A stretch of DNA of 64,000 nucleotides from Ornithinimicrobium pekingense DSM 21552 (GTDB lineage Bacteria > Actinomycetota > Actinomycetes > Actinomycetales > Dermatophilaceae). This document shows positions 28,753 to 38,800 of the stretch, in pieces (position 1 is the first letter of the stretch; every line of letters begins with the position of its first letter). Where the stretch lies: NCBI RefSeq assembly GCF_000421185.1, contig NZ_ATWJ01000008.1:186001-250000 (forward strand), in the 5' to 3' direction. A program made the position numbers and the translations under genes. The notes under the pieces were generated by a model. That model was not told where the DNA came from. It saw nothing but the letters and a program-made list of their open reading frames with translations, and ran no database searches.

Positions 28753-31332
28753 TCAGCGCAGGGTGAGCCCGTCGGCACCCTCCGTGCGGTCGACGTCCAC
28801 CGTGACCCGCTCGCCGTCCCGGACCTCCCCGGACAGCAGCCCGCGGGCCAGCCGGTCGCCGATCTCGGTCTGCACCAGGCGGCGCAGCGGCCGGGCGCCG
28901 TAGGCCGGGTCGTAGCCGCGCTGGGCCAGCCAGGCGGCCGCCTCCGGCGTCACGTCCAGCTCGATGCGCCGGTCGCTAAGGCGCCGGGCCAGGTGCTCGA
29001 CCTGCAGGCCGACGATGGTCGCGAGCTCGTCGCGGGTGAGGGCGTCGAAGACGACGACCTCGTCCAGGCGGTTGAGGAACTCCGGCTTGAACGCCTGCCG
29101 GACCGCGACCATAACCTGCTCGCGCTTGGCCTCCGGGTCGGTGAGCGGGTCCACGAGGAACTGGCTGCCCAGGTTGGAGGTCATCACGAGGATCACGTTG
29201 CGGAAGTCCACCGTGCGGCCCTGGCCGTCGGTCAGGCGCCCGTCGTCGAGCACCTGCAGCAGGATGTCGAAGGTCTCCGGGTGGGCCTTCTCGACCTCGT
29301 CCAGCAGCACCACCGAGTAGGGACGGCGCCGGACGGCCTCGGTCAGCTGGCCACCCTCGTCGTAGCCGACGTAGCCGGGGGGCGCGCCGATGAGACGCGC
29401 GACCGCGTGCCGCTCGGAGTACTCCGACATGTCGATGCGGACCATCGCCCGCTCGTCGTCGAAGAGGAAGTCGGCCAGCGCCTTGGCCAGCTCGGTCTTG
29501 CCGACGCCCGTCGGGCCGAGGAAGAGGAAGGACCCCGTCGGGCGGTCGGGGTCGGCGATGCCGGCCCGGGCGCGGCGCACGGCGTCGCTGACGGCGCGCA
29601 CCGCGTCGCGCTGGCCGATGAGCCGCTCGCCGATGACCTCCTCCATCCGGAGCAGCTTCTCGGTCTCGCCCTCGAGCAGACGCCCGGCGGGGATACCGGT
29701 CCAAGTGGAGATGACGTCGGCGATGTCGTCGGCGCCGACCTCCTCCTTGACCATCGGCGCCTCCGCGCCTCGCCCGCCCACGGCGGACTCCTCGTCCTCC
29801 ACCGCCGCGGTCAGCTCGGCCTCGGCCGCCGGGATCTCGCCGTAGAGCAGCCGGGAGGCGGCCTCGTAGTCGCCCTCGCGCTGCAGCCGCTCGGCCTGGG
29901 TGCGCAGGTCGTCGAGGCGGGCCTTGAGCTCACCGACCCGGTTGAGGCCGGACTTCTCGGCCTCCCAGCGGGCCGTGAGGGCGGCGAGCTGCTCGCGCCG
30001 GTCGGCGAGGTCGGCGCGCAGCCGCTCCAGCCGCTCGCGCGAGGGCTCGTCCTCCTCGCGCTGCAGGTGCATCTCCTCCATCGTCAGGCGGTCCACCTGG
30101 CGCTGGAGCTCGTCGATCTCCACGGGTGAGGAGTCGATCTCCATCCGCAGGCGCGAGGCGGCCTCGTCGACGAGGTCGATCGCCTTGTCGGGCAGCTGCC
30201 GGCCGGTGATGTAGCGGTCGGACAGCGTCGCCGCGGCCACGAGCGCCGAGTCGGCGATGGCCACCTTGTGGTGCGCCTCATACCTCTCCTTGAGCCCGCG
30301 CAGGATCGCGACGGTGTCCTCGACGGAGGGCTCGCCGACGAAGACCTGCTGGAAGCGGCGCTCGAGCGCGGCGTCCTTCTCGATGTTCTCGCGGTACTCG
30401 TCCAGCGTCGTGGCGCCGACCATGCGCAGCTCGCCGCGGGCCAGCAGCGGCTTGAGCATGTTGCCGGCGTCCATCGAGGAGTCGCCGGTGGCACCGGCGC
30501 CGACGACGGTGTGCAGCTCGTCGATGAAGGTGACCACGCGCCCCTCGCTGGCCCTGATCTCGCCGAGGACGGCCTTGAGCCGCTCCTCGAACTCGCCGCG
30601 GTACTTCGCACCCGCGACCATCGCGCCGAGGTCGAGGGAGATGAGGGTCTTGCCGCGCAGCGACTCCGGGACGTCGCCGGCGACGATGCGCTGGGCCAGC
30701 CCCTCGACCACCGCGGTCTTGCCCACGCCCGGGTCGCCGATGAGGACGGGGTTGTTCTTGGTCCGCCGCGACAGCACCTGCACGACGCGGCGGATCTCGG
30801 CGTCCCGGCCGATGACCGGGTCCAGCTTCCCCTCGCGCGCCATCGCGGTCAGGTCGGTGCCGTACTTGCCCAGGGCGTCGAAGGTGGCCTCCGGGTCGGC
30901 GGTGTCGACCTTCTTGCCGCCGCGCAGGGTCGGGATGCGCTCCTCGATGGCGCCGGCGTCCAGCACCGGGAACCGCCCGGTGCGGGCGACGCCGAGGAGC
31001 AGGTGGTCGGTGGAGACGAAGGTGTCGCCCATCGAGGCCATCGAATCCTGGGCGTCCTTGACCACGCCGTGCAGGGCGCGGGAGAAGGCGGGGTTGCCCA
31101 TCGAGGACCCGCTCGCGGTCGTCAGCCCCCGCAGCACGCCCTCGGCGGCCTGCAGCGCGGACGCGGCCGAGGAGCCGATCGCGTCCAGCAGGGGGGCGGT
31201 CGTGGTCTCGGTCTGCTGCGCGAGCGCCTTGAGCAGGTGCGCGGGCTCGACCTGGGCGTGGCCCGCCGCGGCGGCGTCGCGCACGGCGGTGGACAGGGCC
31301 TCCTGGGCCTTGGTGGTCAGGGACAGATCCAT
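28753..31332 (-). CDS. clpB: ATP-dependent disaggregase ClpB
   Basis: An 859-residue Hsp100 chaperone that rescues aggregated proteins together with DnaK. The order is an N-terminal Clp_N repeat domain (residues 1-145), AAA1 with Walker A GDPGVGKT, the coiled-coil M domain (about 400-520, rich in Glu/Arg), AAA2 with Walker A GPTGVGKT, and a C-terminal ClpB_D2 domain. The start ATG 31330-31332 gives the family N terminus [18 protein letters not shown]-type operator lies 61 bp upstream, so HspR (56282-56722) probably represses it. A hairpin closes the gene. Confidence 0.97.
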   Translation of the reverse strand: MDLSLTTKAQEALSTAVRDAAAAGHAQVEPAHLLKALAQQTETTTAPLLDAIGSSAASALQAAEGVLRGLTTASGSSMGNPAFSRALHGVVKDAQDSMASMGDTFVSTDHLLLGVARTGRFPVLDAGAIEERIPTLRGGKKVDTADPEATFDALGKYGTDLTAMAREGKLDPVIGRDAEIRRVVQVLSRRTKNNPVLIGDPGVGKTAVVEGLAQRIVAGDVPESLRGKTLISLDLGAMVAGAKYRGEFEERLKAVLGEIRASEGRVVTFIDELHTVVGAGATGDSSMDAGNMLKPLLARGELRMVGATTLDEYRENIEKDAALERRFQQVFVGEPSVEDTVAILRGLKERYEAHHKVAIADSALVAAATLSDRYITGRQLPDKAIDLVDEAASRLRMEIDSSPVEIDELQRQVDRLTMEEMHLQREEDEPSRERLERLRADLADRREQLAALTARWEAEKSGLNRVGELKARLDDLRTQAERLQREGDYEAASRLLYGEIPAAEAELTAAVEDEESAVGGRGAEAPMVKEEVGADDIADVISTWTGIPAGRLLEGETEKLLRMEEVIGERLIGQRDAVRAVSDAVRRARAGIADPDRPTGSFLFLGPTGVGKTELAKALADFLFDDERAMVRIDMSEYSERHAVARLIGAPPGYVGYDEGGQLTEAVRRRPYSVVLLDEVEKAHPETFDILLQVLDDGRLTDGQGRTVDFRNVILVMTSNLGSQFLVDPLTDPEAKREQVMVAVRQAFKPEFLNRLDEVVVFDALTRDELATIVGLQVEHLARRLSDRRIELDVTPEAAAWLAQRGYDPAYGARPLRRLVQTEIGDRLARGLLSGEVRDGERVTVDVDRTEGADGLTLR

Positions 31333-31392
31333 GTGACACCTCGGGTATGTCGTGCAGGTGGAAGGAACTCTGGTCAGTGCAACCGCGACAAA

Positions 31393-31413
31393 GTTGAGCC
31401 TATTCCGCTCAAC
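31393..31413. promoter_or_regulatory. HAIR element (HspR operator) upstream of clpB
   Basis: GTTGAGC-N7-GCTCAAC is a perfect inverted repeat with the 7-nt spacing of the actinobacterial HAIR consensus CTTGAGT-N7-ACTCAAG. It lies 61 bp before the clpB start. Confidence 0.8.
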
Positions 31414-31439
31414 CCTGTCGGCCGCTCCTGACGCCTGCG

Positions 31440-32252
31440 CTAGGCCGCCGGCGCGGCCAGCAGCTGCAGGCTCAGCACCATGACCACCGCGCCGAGGAAG
31501 AAGCCGACCAGGGACTGGGTGTAGTGGGTCTCGTAGCGGCGCGCGGCGGGCAGCAGCTCCAGGAAGCTGACCGCCAGCATCATCCCGGCGACGAGCGCCA
31601 GGGAGAGGATCAGCCACTCCTCGGGCAGCAGGGCGCGCAGCAGCAGGTAGCCGACGACGGCCCCGAACGGCTCGGCCAGGCCGGACACGGTCGCCCAGCC
31701 CAGCGCCATGGCGCGGCTGCGGGTCGCGGCGTAGATCGGCGCCGCCACGGCCAGCCCCTCGGGGATGTTGTGGATCGCGATGGCCACCGCCAGGGTGATG
31801 CCCCCGGTCGGCTGCTCCAGCGTCGCGACGAACGTCGCGAGCCCCTCGGGCAGGTTGTGCAGGCCGACCACGGCGGCCAGCAGCACCCCGCTGCGCAGCA
31901 GCCGGCCGTCCAGCTGGCCGGCGGTGATCCGCTCCAGCTGCTCCCCGCCCTCGATCTCGGCCGGGTTGACGTCGTGGGGGATCGCGCGGTCGATGCCGAC
32001 CACGACGACCGCGCCCAGGACGATCGCCCCACCGACCCACAGCAGCGCTCCGGCGTGACCCACGACGTCGGCCAGGGACCGGACGGCGACCGGGGCGATC
32101 TCGACCACCGAGATCGTGATCATCAGCCCCGCCGCGAAGGCCAGCGAGGCGGCCAGGGCGTCCCGGCGCAGCAGCTGCGGGCGGGTGCCCAGCCAGCCAC
32201 CGACGACGGTGGACAGCCCGGCGAGCAGCGCGACGACGAAGGCGAGGGTCAC
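31440..32252 (-). CDS. ZIP-family metal (zinc/iron) transporter, ZupT-like
   Basis: A 270-residue integral membrane protein with about eight helices. The two metal-coordinating helices carry LHNLPEGLATFVA and IHNIPEGLAVAAP, the hallmark of ZIP transporters of the ZupT/GufA type, which import Zn2+ and other divalent cations. The start is GTG at 32250-32252: it has GGAGG exactly 6 nt upstream, while the nearby ATG in the spacer is out of frame. It is transcribed away from the macro-domain gene across about 100 bp. Confidence 0.9.
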   Translation of the reverse strand: MTLAFVVALLAGLSTVVGGWLGTRPQLLRRDALAASLAFAAGLMITISVVEIAPVAVRSLADVVGHAGALLWVGGAIVLGAVVVVGIDRAIPHDVNPAEIEGGEQLERITAGQLDGRLLRSGVLLAAVVGLHNLPEGLATFVATLEQPTGGITLAVAIAIHNIPEGLAVAAPIYAATRSRAMALGWATVSGLAEPFGAVVGYLLLRALLPEEWLILSLALVAGMMLAVSFLELLPAARRYETHYTQSLVGFFLGAVVMVLSLQLLAAPAA

Positions 32253-32355
32253 GGCATACCTCCTCGTCGCGGGGCCCGCACCACCCGGCGCAGGTGCTGT
32301 GATTGTGCACCGTGCCGGGGGCGCCCCGCGGCACCGGCGTGCCACCCTGGAGGGT

Positions 32356-32874
32356 ATGCAGATCCGAGGGCACCAGGGCGACATCACCACCGAACGGGTC
32401 GACGCGGTGGTCAACGCCGCCAACTCCACGCTGATGGGCGGCGGCGGCGTCGACGGGGCCCTCCACCGCGCGGCCGGCCCGGACCTGCTCGAGGAGTGCA
32501 GGCGGCTGCGGGCCGCCCGCTGGCACGAGGGGCTGCCCGTGGGCGAGGCGGCCGCCACCGGCGCCGGGCGCCTGCCGGCGCGGTGGGTGATCCACACGGT
32601 CGGGCCGAACCGGCACCTCGGCCAGACCGACCCCGACCTGCTGGCCTCCTGCTTCCGGCGCAGCCTGGAGGTGGCCCACGAGGTGGGTGCGCGCTCGGTG
32701 GCCTTCCCCGCGATCAGCGCGGGCGTCTACGGGTGGGACCCCGCCGTCGTCGCGGGGGTGGCGGTGGAGACGGTGCGCGCCACGGCTCCGGACGTGCCGT
32801 CGGTCGAGGAGGTGCGGTTCGTGCTCTTCGGCCCCGACGTCCTCGTGCACTTCGAGCGGGCGATCGCGGGCTGA
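32356..32874 (+). CDS. macro domain protein (ADP-ribose / O-acetyl-ADP-ribose binding)
   Basis: A 172-residue single macro domain of the YmdB/MacroD type. Signatures are GDITTERVDAVVNAANSTLMGGGGVDGALHRAAG (the ADP-ribose distal loop, residues about 7-40) and FPAISAGVYGWDP (phosphate loop, about 117-129). Such proteins hydrolyse O-acetyl-ADP-ribose or remove ADP-ribose from Asp/Glu. The ATG has GGAGGGT directly before it, and CACCCT stands 7 nt upstream. A sirtuin, which would make O-acetyl-ADP-ribose, is encoded 18 kb away at 50537-51331. Confidence 0.93.
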   Translation: MQIRGHQGDITTERVDAVVNAANSTLMGGGGVDGALHRAAGPDLLEECRRLRAARWHEGLPVGEAAATGAGRLPARWVIHTVGPNRHLGQTDPDLLASCFRRSLEVAHEVGARSVAFPAISAGVYGWDPAVVAGVAVETVRATAPDVPSVEEVRFVLFGPDVLVHFERAIAG

Positions 32875-32904
32875 CGGCGCGGGTGCCCCGTCCTCCGCGG
32901 GTGG

Positions 32905-34410
32905 TCAGGGCCAGGGGTGCTCCAGCGCGACCCGCAACGCGGCCTCCCCCTCCTCGGCAGCCTCCGCCCGCGCCGTCTCCCGCCCGGCGAGCACGCCGTA
33001 GGTGTAGGTCGGCTCCCCCGCCCGCTCCGCCGTGCCTGCGATCTCGCGCAGCCAGCCGGCGGCCAGGGCCGCGTCCTGGACGGCGCCGAGCGTCTCGGTG
33101 ACCTGCTCCCAGGTCGCCGCGGCCTGCGCCGCGTCCTTCCCGAGCGCGGGCGCCAGCGCCTCGCAGGCGTAGCGCACGGCCTTGGCGCGCTTGCGGGCCT
33201 CGTGCAGCAGGTGGAGCCGCTGCACGCCCTCCGCCGCCGCTGCCGACCGCGCCTCGACCCGCGCCCGGCCGACGGCCCTGGCCACCAGGTCCGGCAGGAC
33301 CTTCCCGGCCCGCCGGCTCGCACGCCCCCGCCACGGGGGCTCGGCCAGCAGCTCGAGCAGCCGGTCGACCAGCTCGCGGTAGCGGTCGGAGTCCATCACC
33401 TCGACGAGTGCCTGGTGGGCCTCCGCGTGCCGCCGGTCCGCCTCGGCACGGACCCGCTGGCGGACGGGGCCGACGACCTCCTCCTCCGGCAGCTCGTCGA
33501 GGGCGGCGAGGAGGTGGTCGCGCATGACCTCGGCGTCCCGCGGCTGCCCCAGGGCGGTCGCGAACCACCTGATCTCCTCGCGCAGCGGGTCGCTGACCTC
33601 TCGGTCGAGGAGCCGCCGGAAGGTGCGTAGCGCGCTGCGCAGCCGCCGGGTCGCGACGCGGCTGCGGTGCACGGCGTCCGGGACGTCCGCGCGCACGTCG
33701 TCCTCCCGGGCGACGACGACCGCGACCTGCGCGGCGAGGTAGGCCAGCACCACGTCGGCGGCGGGGCCGTCGGCGGCGGGGCCCTCACCACGCCCGGCCC
33801 GCGCGGGCCGGTCGCCCAGGGCCCGGGACAGCTTGGAGGGGTGGTCGGCGAGGGTCACGCCCTGGTCGGCGAAGGCGTCGGCGACCGCCCCGAGCAGGGC
33901 CTGGTCGCCGTCGACGAGCTCGACCTCCAGCTCGCGCCAGGTGCTTCCCTCCGGCAGGGCCGTCACCCGGTCGTCGCACAGCTGGGCCAGCACCACGTCG
34001 TGCCGGTCCGGGTCGAGCAGGTCGACCTCCAGGCGGTGGGTGGTGAGCACGGCGGCCGGGAGCAGCGCACCCTCGGGGCCGTCCGGCCACGCGTGGCCCA
34101 GTGCGGCCCGCACCTCGTCACGCAGCTCCTGCGGGACCCGCATCCGCCCTGGCCCCTCCCCCAGGGGCGCGTGCACCTCCAGCCGCGTGCCGTCCGGGCG
34201 CGGCAGCTTCAGGTGCCAGCCGGCGTCCGCGCCGCCCTCGCGGCGGCGCAGGGTGATGCGGTGCCGCACGAGGAGCAGGTCGGGGGTGTCCAGGTAGACG
34301 GCGCGCATGCGGTGCTCGCGCACCGGGCCCACCTCGGCGAGGTCGCCCGGTGCGGGCAGCGGGGCGTCCTCGCCGATGGCGAACTTCAGCTCGGACTCGA
34401 CCTGCCGCAT
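32905..34410 (-). CDS. CYTH-CHAD domain protein
   Basis: A 501-residue protein. The N-terminal CYTH triphosphate tunnel domain (residues 1-200) shows the ExExK motif as ESELKF at residues 5-10, then RHRITLRRREGG and WHLKLPRPDGTRLE. The C-terminal CHAD domain (about 220-500) is all-helical with conserved His and Arg residues (VHRSRVATRRLRSALRTF, LHEARKRAKAVRYACEAL). CYTH domains hydrolyse inorganic triphosphate or similar; CHAD domains bind polyphosphate. A role in polyphosphate metabolism is likely and fits with the pst operon nearby, although that link is inference. It follows the RraB-like gene by 14 nt. Confidence 0.9.
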   Translation of the reverse strand: MRQVESELKFAIGEDAPLPAPGDLAEVGPVREHRMRAVYLDTPDLLLVRHRITLRRREGGADAGWHLKLPRPDGTRLEVHAPLGEGPGRMRVPQELRDEVRAALGHAWPDGPEGALLPAAVLTTHRLEVDLLDPDRHDVVLAQLCDDRVTALPEGSTWRELEVELVDGDQALLGAVADAFADQGVTLADHPSKLSRALGDRPARAGRGEGPAADGPAADVVLAYLAAQVAVVVAREDDVRADVPDAVHRSRVATRRLRSALRTFRRLLDREVSDPLREEIRWFATALGQPRDAEVMRDHLLAALDELPEEEVVGPVRQRVRAEADRRHAEAHQALVEVMDSDRYRELVDRLLELLAEPPWRGRASRRAGKVLPDLVARAVGRARVEARSAAAAEGVQRLHLLHEARKRAKAVRYACEALAPALGKDAAQAAATWEQVTETLGAVQDAALAAGWLREIAGTAERAGEPTYTYGVLAGRETARAEAAEEGEAALRVALEHPWP

Positions 34411-34424
34411 ACCTGCCTCGCGGC

Positions 34425-34733
34425 TCAGCCGGTGGCGGGGCGGGGGTCGCCCGGCTCGTCGTACCAGCCGTCGTGCTGGCGGGCCAGGTCGATGAACCGG
34501 TCCCGCAGCGCCTCGTAGGCCGCTCCTCCTGCGGCGTCGGGCAGCCGGGTGTCGGTGATGTGCACCGCCCACTCGTGGTCCTCGTCGTCCTCCTCGGTCC
34601 GCGACGCCTCGCGCAGGACCCGGACCCACAGGAAGCCCTCCTCGTCGAGCTCCTCGGCGATGGCCTCGGCCACCTCCCGGTCCTGCAGGATGATGAGGTG
34701 CTCGCTGCCGGGGTGGAGGGGCTCGGTGGTCAC
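34425..34733 (-). CDS. RraB-like (ribonuclease E regulator B family) protein
   Basis: A 102-residue acidic protein. The sequence LIILQDREVAEAIAEELDEEGFLWVRV and the ending RFIDLARQHDGWYDEPG fit the RraB/DUF695-like fold, in which the DGW motif near the C terminus is conserved. RraB binds and inhibits RNase E in enterobacteria; whether this protein does the same is unknown. The start is GTG 34731-34733 with TACCCT 6 nt upstream (leaderless layout). It precedes CYTH-CHAD on the same strand. Confidence 0.65.
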   Translation of the reverse strand: MTTEPLHPGSEHLIILQDREVAEAIAEELDEEGFLWVRVLREASRTEEDDEDHEWAVHITDTRLPDAAGGAAYEALRDRFIDLARQHDGWYDEPGDPRPATG

Positions 34734-34811
34734 AGGACCAGGGTATGGGGTGCGCGCGGCCGGGAGGTCACGCCGGGGAATGGTGTTGACGGCCCCGGGG
34801 AGGATGGTCCG

Positions 34812-35390
34812 GTGACCGACCTCTCCGACACGCCGACCCTCACCGGTGACCTGGTCGCGCTGCGCCCGGCCGACGGGCGTGACGCGCCCTGTCTCCACGC
34901 CCTGATGGCCGACCCTGAGGTGACGCGGCTGACCGGGTCGGCGCACTCCAGCGAGGACCTGACCTCGGCGCGCTGGTCGGTCGAGCAGCTGGTGGAGGTC
35001 TACGACCGGTGGTCGAAGGCCGAGGACCGCCTCGTGTGGGCGGTGGTCGAGCGCACCTCGGGCGCGGTCGTGGGCGAGGCCCTGCTGCTCGACCACGACC
35101 CTGGCAACCGCTCCTGCTCCTTCCGGATCTGGATCAGCGGCGCCCGCGACCGGGGCCTGGGCACCGAGGCGACGCGGCTGGCCGTGGGCCACGCCTTCAC
35201 GACGCTGGGGCTGCACCGGGTCCAGCTCGAGGTCTACGCCTTCAACCCCCGGGCGCGGCGGGTCTACGAGAAGGTCGGCTTCGTCCTCGAGGGCACCCAG
35301 CGCGAGGCCCTGCTCTTCGACGGCCGGTGGGTTGACCTGCACCTCATGGGGATGCTGGAGCAGGACTGGCGGGCCGCCGCCGGTCGGTGA
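34812..35390 (+). CDS. GNAT-family N-acetyltransferase (RimJ/RimL-like)
   Basis: A 192-residue GNAT enzyme. It starts LTGDLVALRPADGRDAPCLHALM, as in RimJ-type proteins, and has the acetyl-CoA motif A region WISGARDRGLGTEATRLAVGHAFTTLGLHRVQLEVYAFN, followed by RRVYEKVGFVLEGTQREALLFDGRWVDLHLMGML. It probably acetylates an alpha- or epsilon-amino group or a small amine. GTG 34812 is preferred as the start: GGGGAGGA lies upstream, and the N terminus then matches the family. Confidence 0.85.
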   Translation: MTDLSDTPTLTGDLVALRPADGRDAPCLHALMADPEVTRLTGSAHSSEDLTSARWSVEQLVEVYDRWSKAEDRLVWAVVERTSGAVVGEALLLDHDPGNRSCSFRIWISGARDRGLGTEATRLAVGHAFTTLGLHRVQLEVYAFNPRARRVYEKVGFVLEGTQREALLFDGRWVDLHLMGMLEQDWRAAAGR

Positions 35391-35396
35391 GCCCCG

Positions 35397-35603
35397 TCAG
35401 TGGATGGGGGCGTGCGCCAGGTGGACGCGCACCAGCAGGTCGTGGAACCAGTGGTGCTCCTCGTCGACGGCGGGCGGGGCGTGCCGCGCCGACGCCTCCT
35501 GCTGACGCAGGAGCGGGTCCTGGTGGCGCTGGGCCGCGCGGAGCCCGTGCTCGCGCTCCCGGGCCATGCTCTGGGCGGCCATGAGGTCGAGGTGCTGGTA
35601 CAT
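35397..35603 (-). CDS. small hypothetical protein
   Basis: A 68-residue His/Arg/Gln-rich ORF starting with ATG 35601-35603 (MYQHLDLMAAQSMAREREHG), preceded by an AAGGAC ribosome-binding-like sequence. G/C third-position bias agrees with coding. It has no membrane helix or signal peptide. The end (EEHHWFHDLLVRVHLAHAP) is rich in His and Trp. It converges on the GNAT gene and diverges from the large BTAD-nSTAND gene. I do not recognise a family. Confidence 0.45.
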   Translation of the reverse strand: MYQHLDLMAAQSMAREREHGLRAAQRHQDPLLRQQEASARHAPPAVDEEHHWFHDLLVRVHLAHAPIH

Positions 35604-35734
35604 CGGGTGTCCTTCGGTCTGGTGGGTGGTCGCGGGCGTCACTGGACGTAGCGGTGGAGCAGCGTGGGTCAGGCGATGGTGCTGGTGCGTCCGGCCGCTT
35701 GCCGATCCACTGCTCGACCACCGTCGCGCGCCGC

Positions 35735-35778
35735 GGTAACAGGACGGTCGCGCAGCGGTATCAGCCGGGTATCAGCAC
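35735..35778 (+). promoter_or_regulatory. four 11-bp direct repeats, SARP/OmpR-type binding array
   Basis: Units begin at 35735, 35746, 35757 and 35768, in exact 11-bp phase. They start GGTAAC, GGTCGC, GGTATC and GGTATC; the last two share GGTATCAGC perfectly. The array ends 50 bp before the ATG of the first BTAD gene. SARP proteins bind direct repeats of about 11-bp period next to the -35/-10 region. Confidence 0.65.
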
Positions 35779-35814
35779 GCCGGAAACCTCTTGTGGCACC
35801 CCCGAGACGGGGAG

Positions 35815-35820
35815 GACCAT
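35815..35820 (+). promoter_or_regulatory. possible -10 of the first BTAD-nSTAND gene
   Basis: GACCAT lies 7 nt before ATG 35828, with TTGTGG at 35791-35796 as a possible -35 (18-bp spacing). It is a weak match and needs mapping. Confidence 0.3.
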
Positions 35821-35827
35821 CGCTGGT

Positions 35828-38800
35828 ATGACCGGCATCACCGTGCTGGGACCCGTGGCCGTCGGCGACGACGGCGCGCTGTCCCCGCGGGACCGGGTCG
35901 TGCTGTCGGTGCTGGTCGCCCGGCGCGGGCGCGAGGTGCCGGCCGAGGTCCTGGCCGAGGCGCTGTGGGGCGAGGACCTGCCGGCCTCCTGGCACAAGGT
36001 CGTGCAGGGCTGCGTGGCCCGGCTGCGGCGCCGGCTGGGGCACGAGGCGATCGTGACCGGCGGGGGCGGTTACCGGCTCGCGGTCCCGGCGGAGGACGTG
36101 GACGCCGCTCGGTTCGAGCGGCTGGTCGACCGCGCACGCGAGCTGCTGGTCCTGGGGCACGCCGACCAGGCCGCGTTCACGGCCGACCAGGCCCTCGCCC
36201 TGTGGCGGGGTATGCCGCTCGCCGACCTGGCGGACTGGGCGCCCGGCCGCGGCGAGGCAGAGCGGCTCGGGGAGCTGCGCCTGCGCGCCGAGGAGCTGCG
36301 GCTCGATGCGTTGCTGGCCGCGGGCCGGCATTCGGAGGTCCTGCCGGAGGCCGGGCTGCGGGTCCGTGAGGAGCCGCTCCGCGAGCACCGGTGGGCTCTC
36401 CTCGCCCGGGCGCAGTACCAGGACGGACGCCAGGCCGAGGCCCTGGCCACCCTGCGCCGCGCCCGGGAGACGCTCACCGAGGAGCTGGGGCTGGACCCCG
36501 GGGCCGAGCTCGCCGGCCTCGAGCACGCCGTGCTCACCCAGGACCCGGCGCTCGCCGTGGCCGTTCCCGGGATGCCCGCGTCGGCCTGCCCCTGGCCGGG
36601 CCTGGCGGCATACGACGTCGACGACGCCGACGCGTTCTTCGGCCGCGAGGCCGAGCTCGCGCAGTGCCTGGAGCGCCTCGACCGGTCGGGCTTCCTGGCG
36701 GTCGTCGGGCCGTCGGGCTCGGGCAAGTCCTCCCTGGTGCGCGCCGGTCTGGCCGCGCGCCTGCGCCGGGACGGCCGCCGCGTGCGGGTCATCACCCCGG
36801 ACCCCCGCCCTCTGGACGCGCTGGCGGCCGCGACCTCCGACCCTCACCGTGGCCTGGTGCTGGTCGTCGACCAGTGCGAGGAGATCTTCGGCGTCTCGGT
36901 GCCGCCGGCGGTGCGTCAGGCGTTCCTCACCAGCGTGGCCGAGCACGCGTGGAGCGGGACGACCGACGTGGTCCTGACGCTGCGGGCCGACCGGATGGGC
37001 GAGCTCGCGGCGTTCCCCGACATGGCGCGGCTCGTGGAGGAGGGGCTCTACCTGCTCAAGGGCATCGGTCCTGACGGGCTGCGCGCGGCGATCGAGCGAC
37101 CGGCCAGGCGGGCCGGCCTCCTGCTGGAGGAGGGGCTCGTCGACCTGCTCGTGCGCGATGTCGAGGGCGAGCCCGGGTCGCTGCCGCTGCTGGCGCACGC
37201 CCTGCGCCAGACCTGGGAGCGACGGGAGGGCAGCACGCTGACGGTGGGGGGCTACCGCGCCTCGGGCGGCATCCGGGGGGCGGTGGCCCGCTCCGCCGAG
37301 CAGGTCTACGAGAGGGCCAGCCAGGAGCAGCGGCACGCGCTGCGCGAGCTGATGCTGCGCATGGTGCAACCGGGGCCCGGGGGCGACCCGGTGCGGACCA
37401 GCGTCCCGCGGGCCGTCCTGACCGACGAGCGGCACGTCGCCGTCGTCGAGCAGCTGGTCCGGGCCCGGCTGGTGACCGCCGCGGAGGACCGGCTGGAGAT
37501 CGCGCACGAGGCGCTGGCCCGGGCCTGGCCCCGCCTGCAGGCCTGGCTGGCCGACGACGTGCAGGGCGAGCGGATCCGGCACCACCTGGCCGCGGCCGCC
37601 AGCGCCTGGGACGGGATGGGGCGTCCGGAGAGCGAGCTCTACCGCGGGGCGCGGCTGGCGGCTGCCCGCGAGTGGCGGGACGCCGGCACCCACAGCCTCA
37701 GTCAGGTCGAGCAGGACTTCCTCGCCACCAGCGAGGCGGCGCACCGGTCACGGCTCGCCCGCGCCGAGGACGAGGCACGGCGGCAGCGGCGGCTCAACCA
37801 CCGGTTGCGCCTGCTCGCCGTCGGAGCCGTCGTCCTCGCCCTCGTCGCGGCCACCTTCGGGGCGGTCGCCCGTGCCCAGTGGCGGGACGCGCGGACGGCC
37901 AACGAGCTCGCCGTCGTCGAGGCTGCGCGGGCACGGTCGCACGAGCTGGCGGCGGCGGCGCTGGCGGACCTGCCGGCGGACCCCGCTCGGGCGAAGTCGC
38001 TGGCGGTGCTGGCCGGTGAGGTGACCGACCCCGGACCGCAGACGGCGGGTGCCCTGCACGCCGCCCATGCTGCCGATCCCGTGGTCGCGCGGGTGAGCCT
38101 GCACCGGCGGACGGCGTGGACACGGCTCTGGACCGCCCTGCGCCCGGACGGAGAACGGGTGGCGATGGCCGGAGAGAGCGCCGTGGAACCCAGCCTGGCG
38201 CTCGAGGTGCGCGACGCGGTGTCCGGGGAGCTGGTGTGGGAGTGGCTGCCGCAACGGCGCCCCGGGCACGAGTCGGCCTACGTGGCGGGCGCCGCCTACT
38301 CCCCCGACGGGTCCGTGCTCGCCACCGGCGTCGTGTGGCACCCGACCTTCGAGGAACGGTTGGCACCCTCCCACGAGGACGCACCACCTCCCCCGGACGG
38401 CCTGCTCGGGATCCACCTGCGCGACGCGCGGACGCACGAGCCTCTCGGCGTGATCGACGTCGGGCCGTGCGGCGGCTGGCCGCTGGGGGTCACGGCCGAC
38501 CGGGTGCTCGTCCGTGCGCTCGTACCCTCGACCGACCCTGCGTCGGTCCCCGTGACGGACCACGAGGTCCTGGCCGGCTGCCGGTGGTGGGAGGGCGGAT
38601 GGGCCAACTACGTGGTGGACCGGCAGACCGGGGACCGCACCCTGCTGGCGGTCACCGACCCCTCGTTGCTGCAGTGGAGCGTGGGCGCCGCCCTCAGCGG
38701 TGACGGGTCCGTCGCCGCCGCCTGGCACCAGAGCAGCAGCGACAGCACTCTGGGCGACCGCGAAGGGCACGAGTCCACCGTCCTCGTCGACACGACCTCC

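Noticed and set aside
28753-32850. A continuous minus-strand open frame of over 1300 codons running through clpB, the ZIP gene and the macro-domain gene
   Set aside because: High GC suppresses stop codons. ClpB homology ends at ATG 31332, and beyond it the frame is antisense to or out of phase with real genes.
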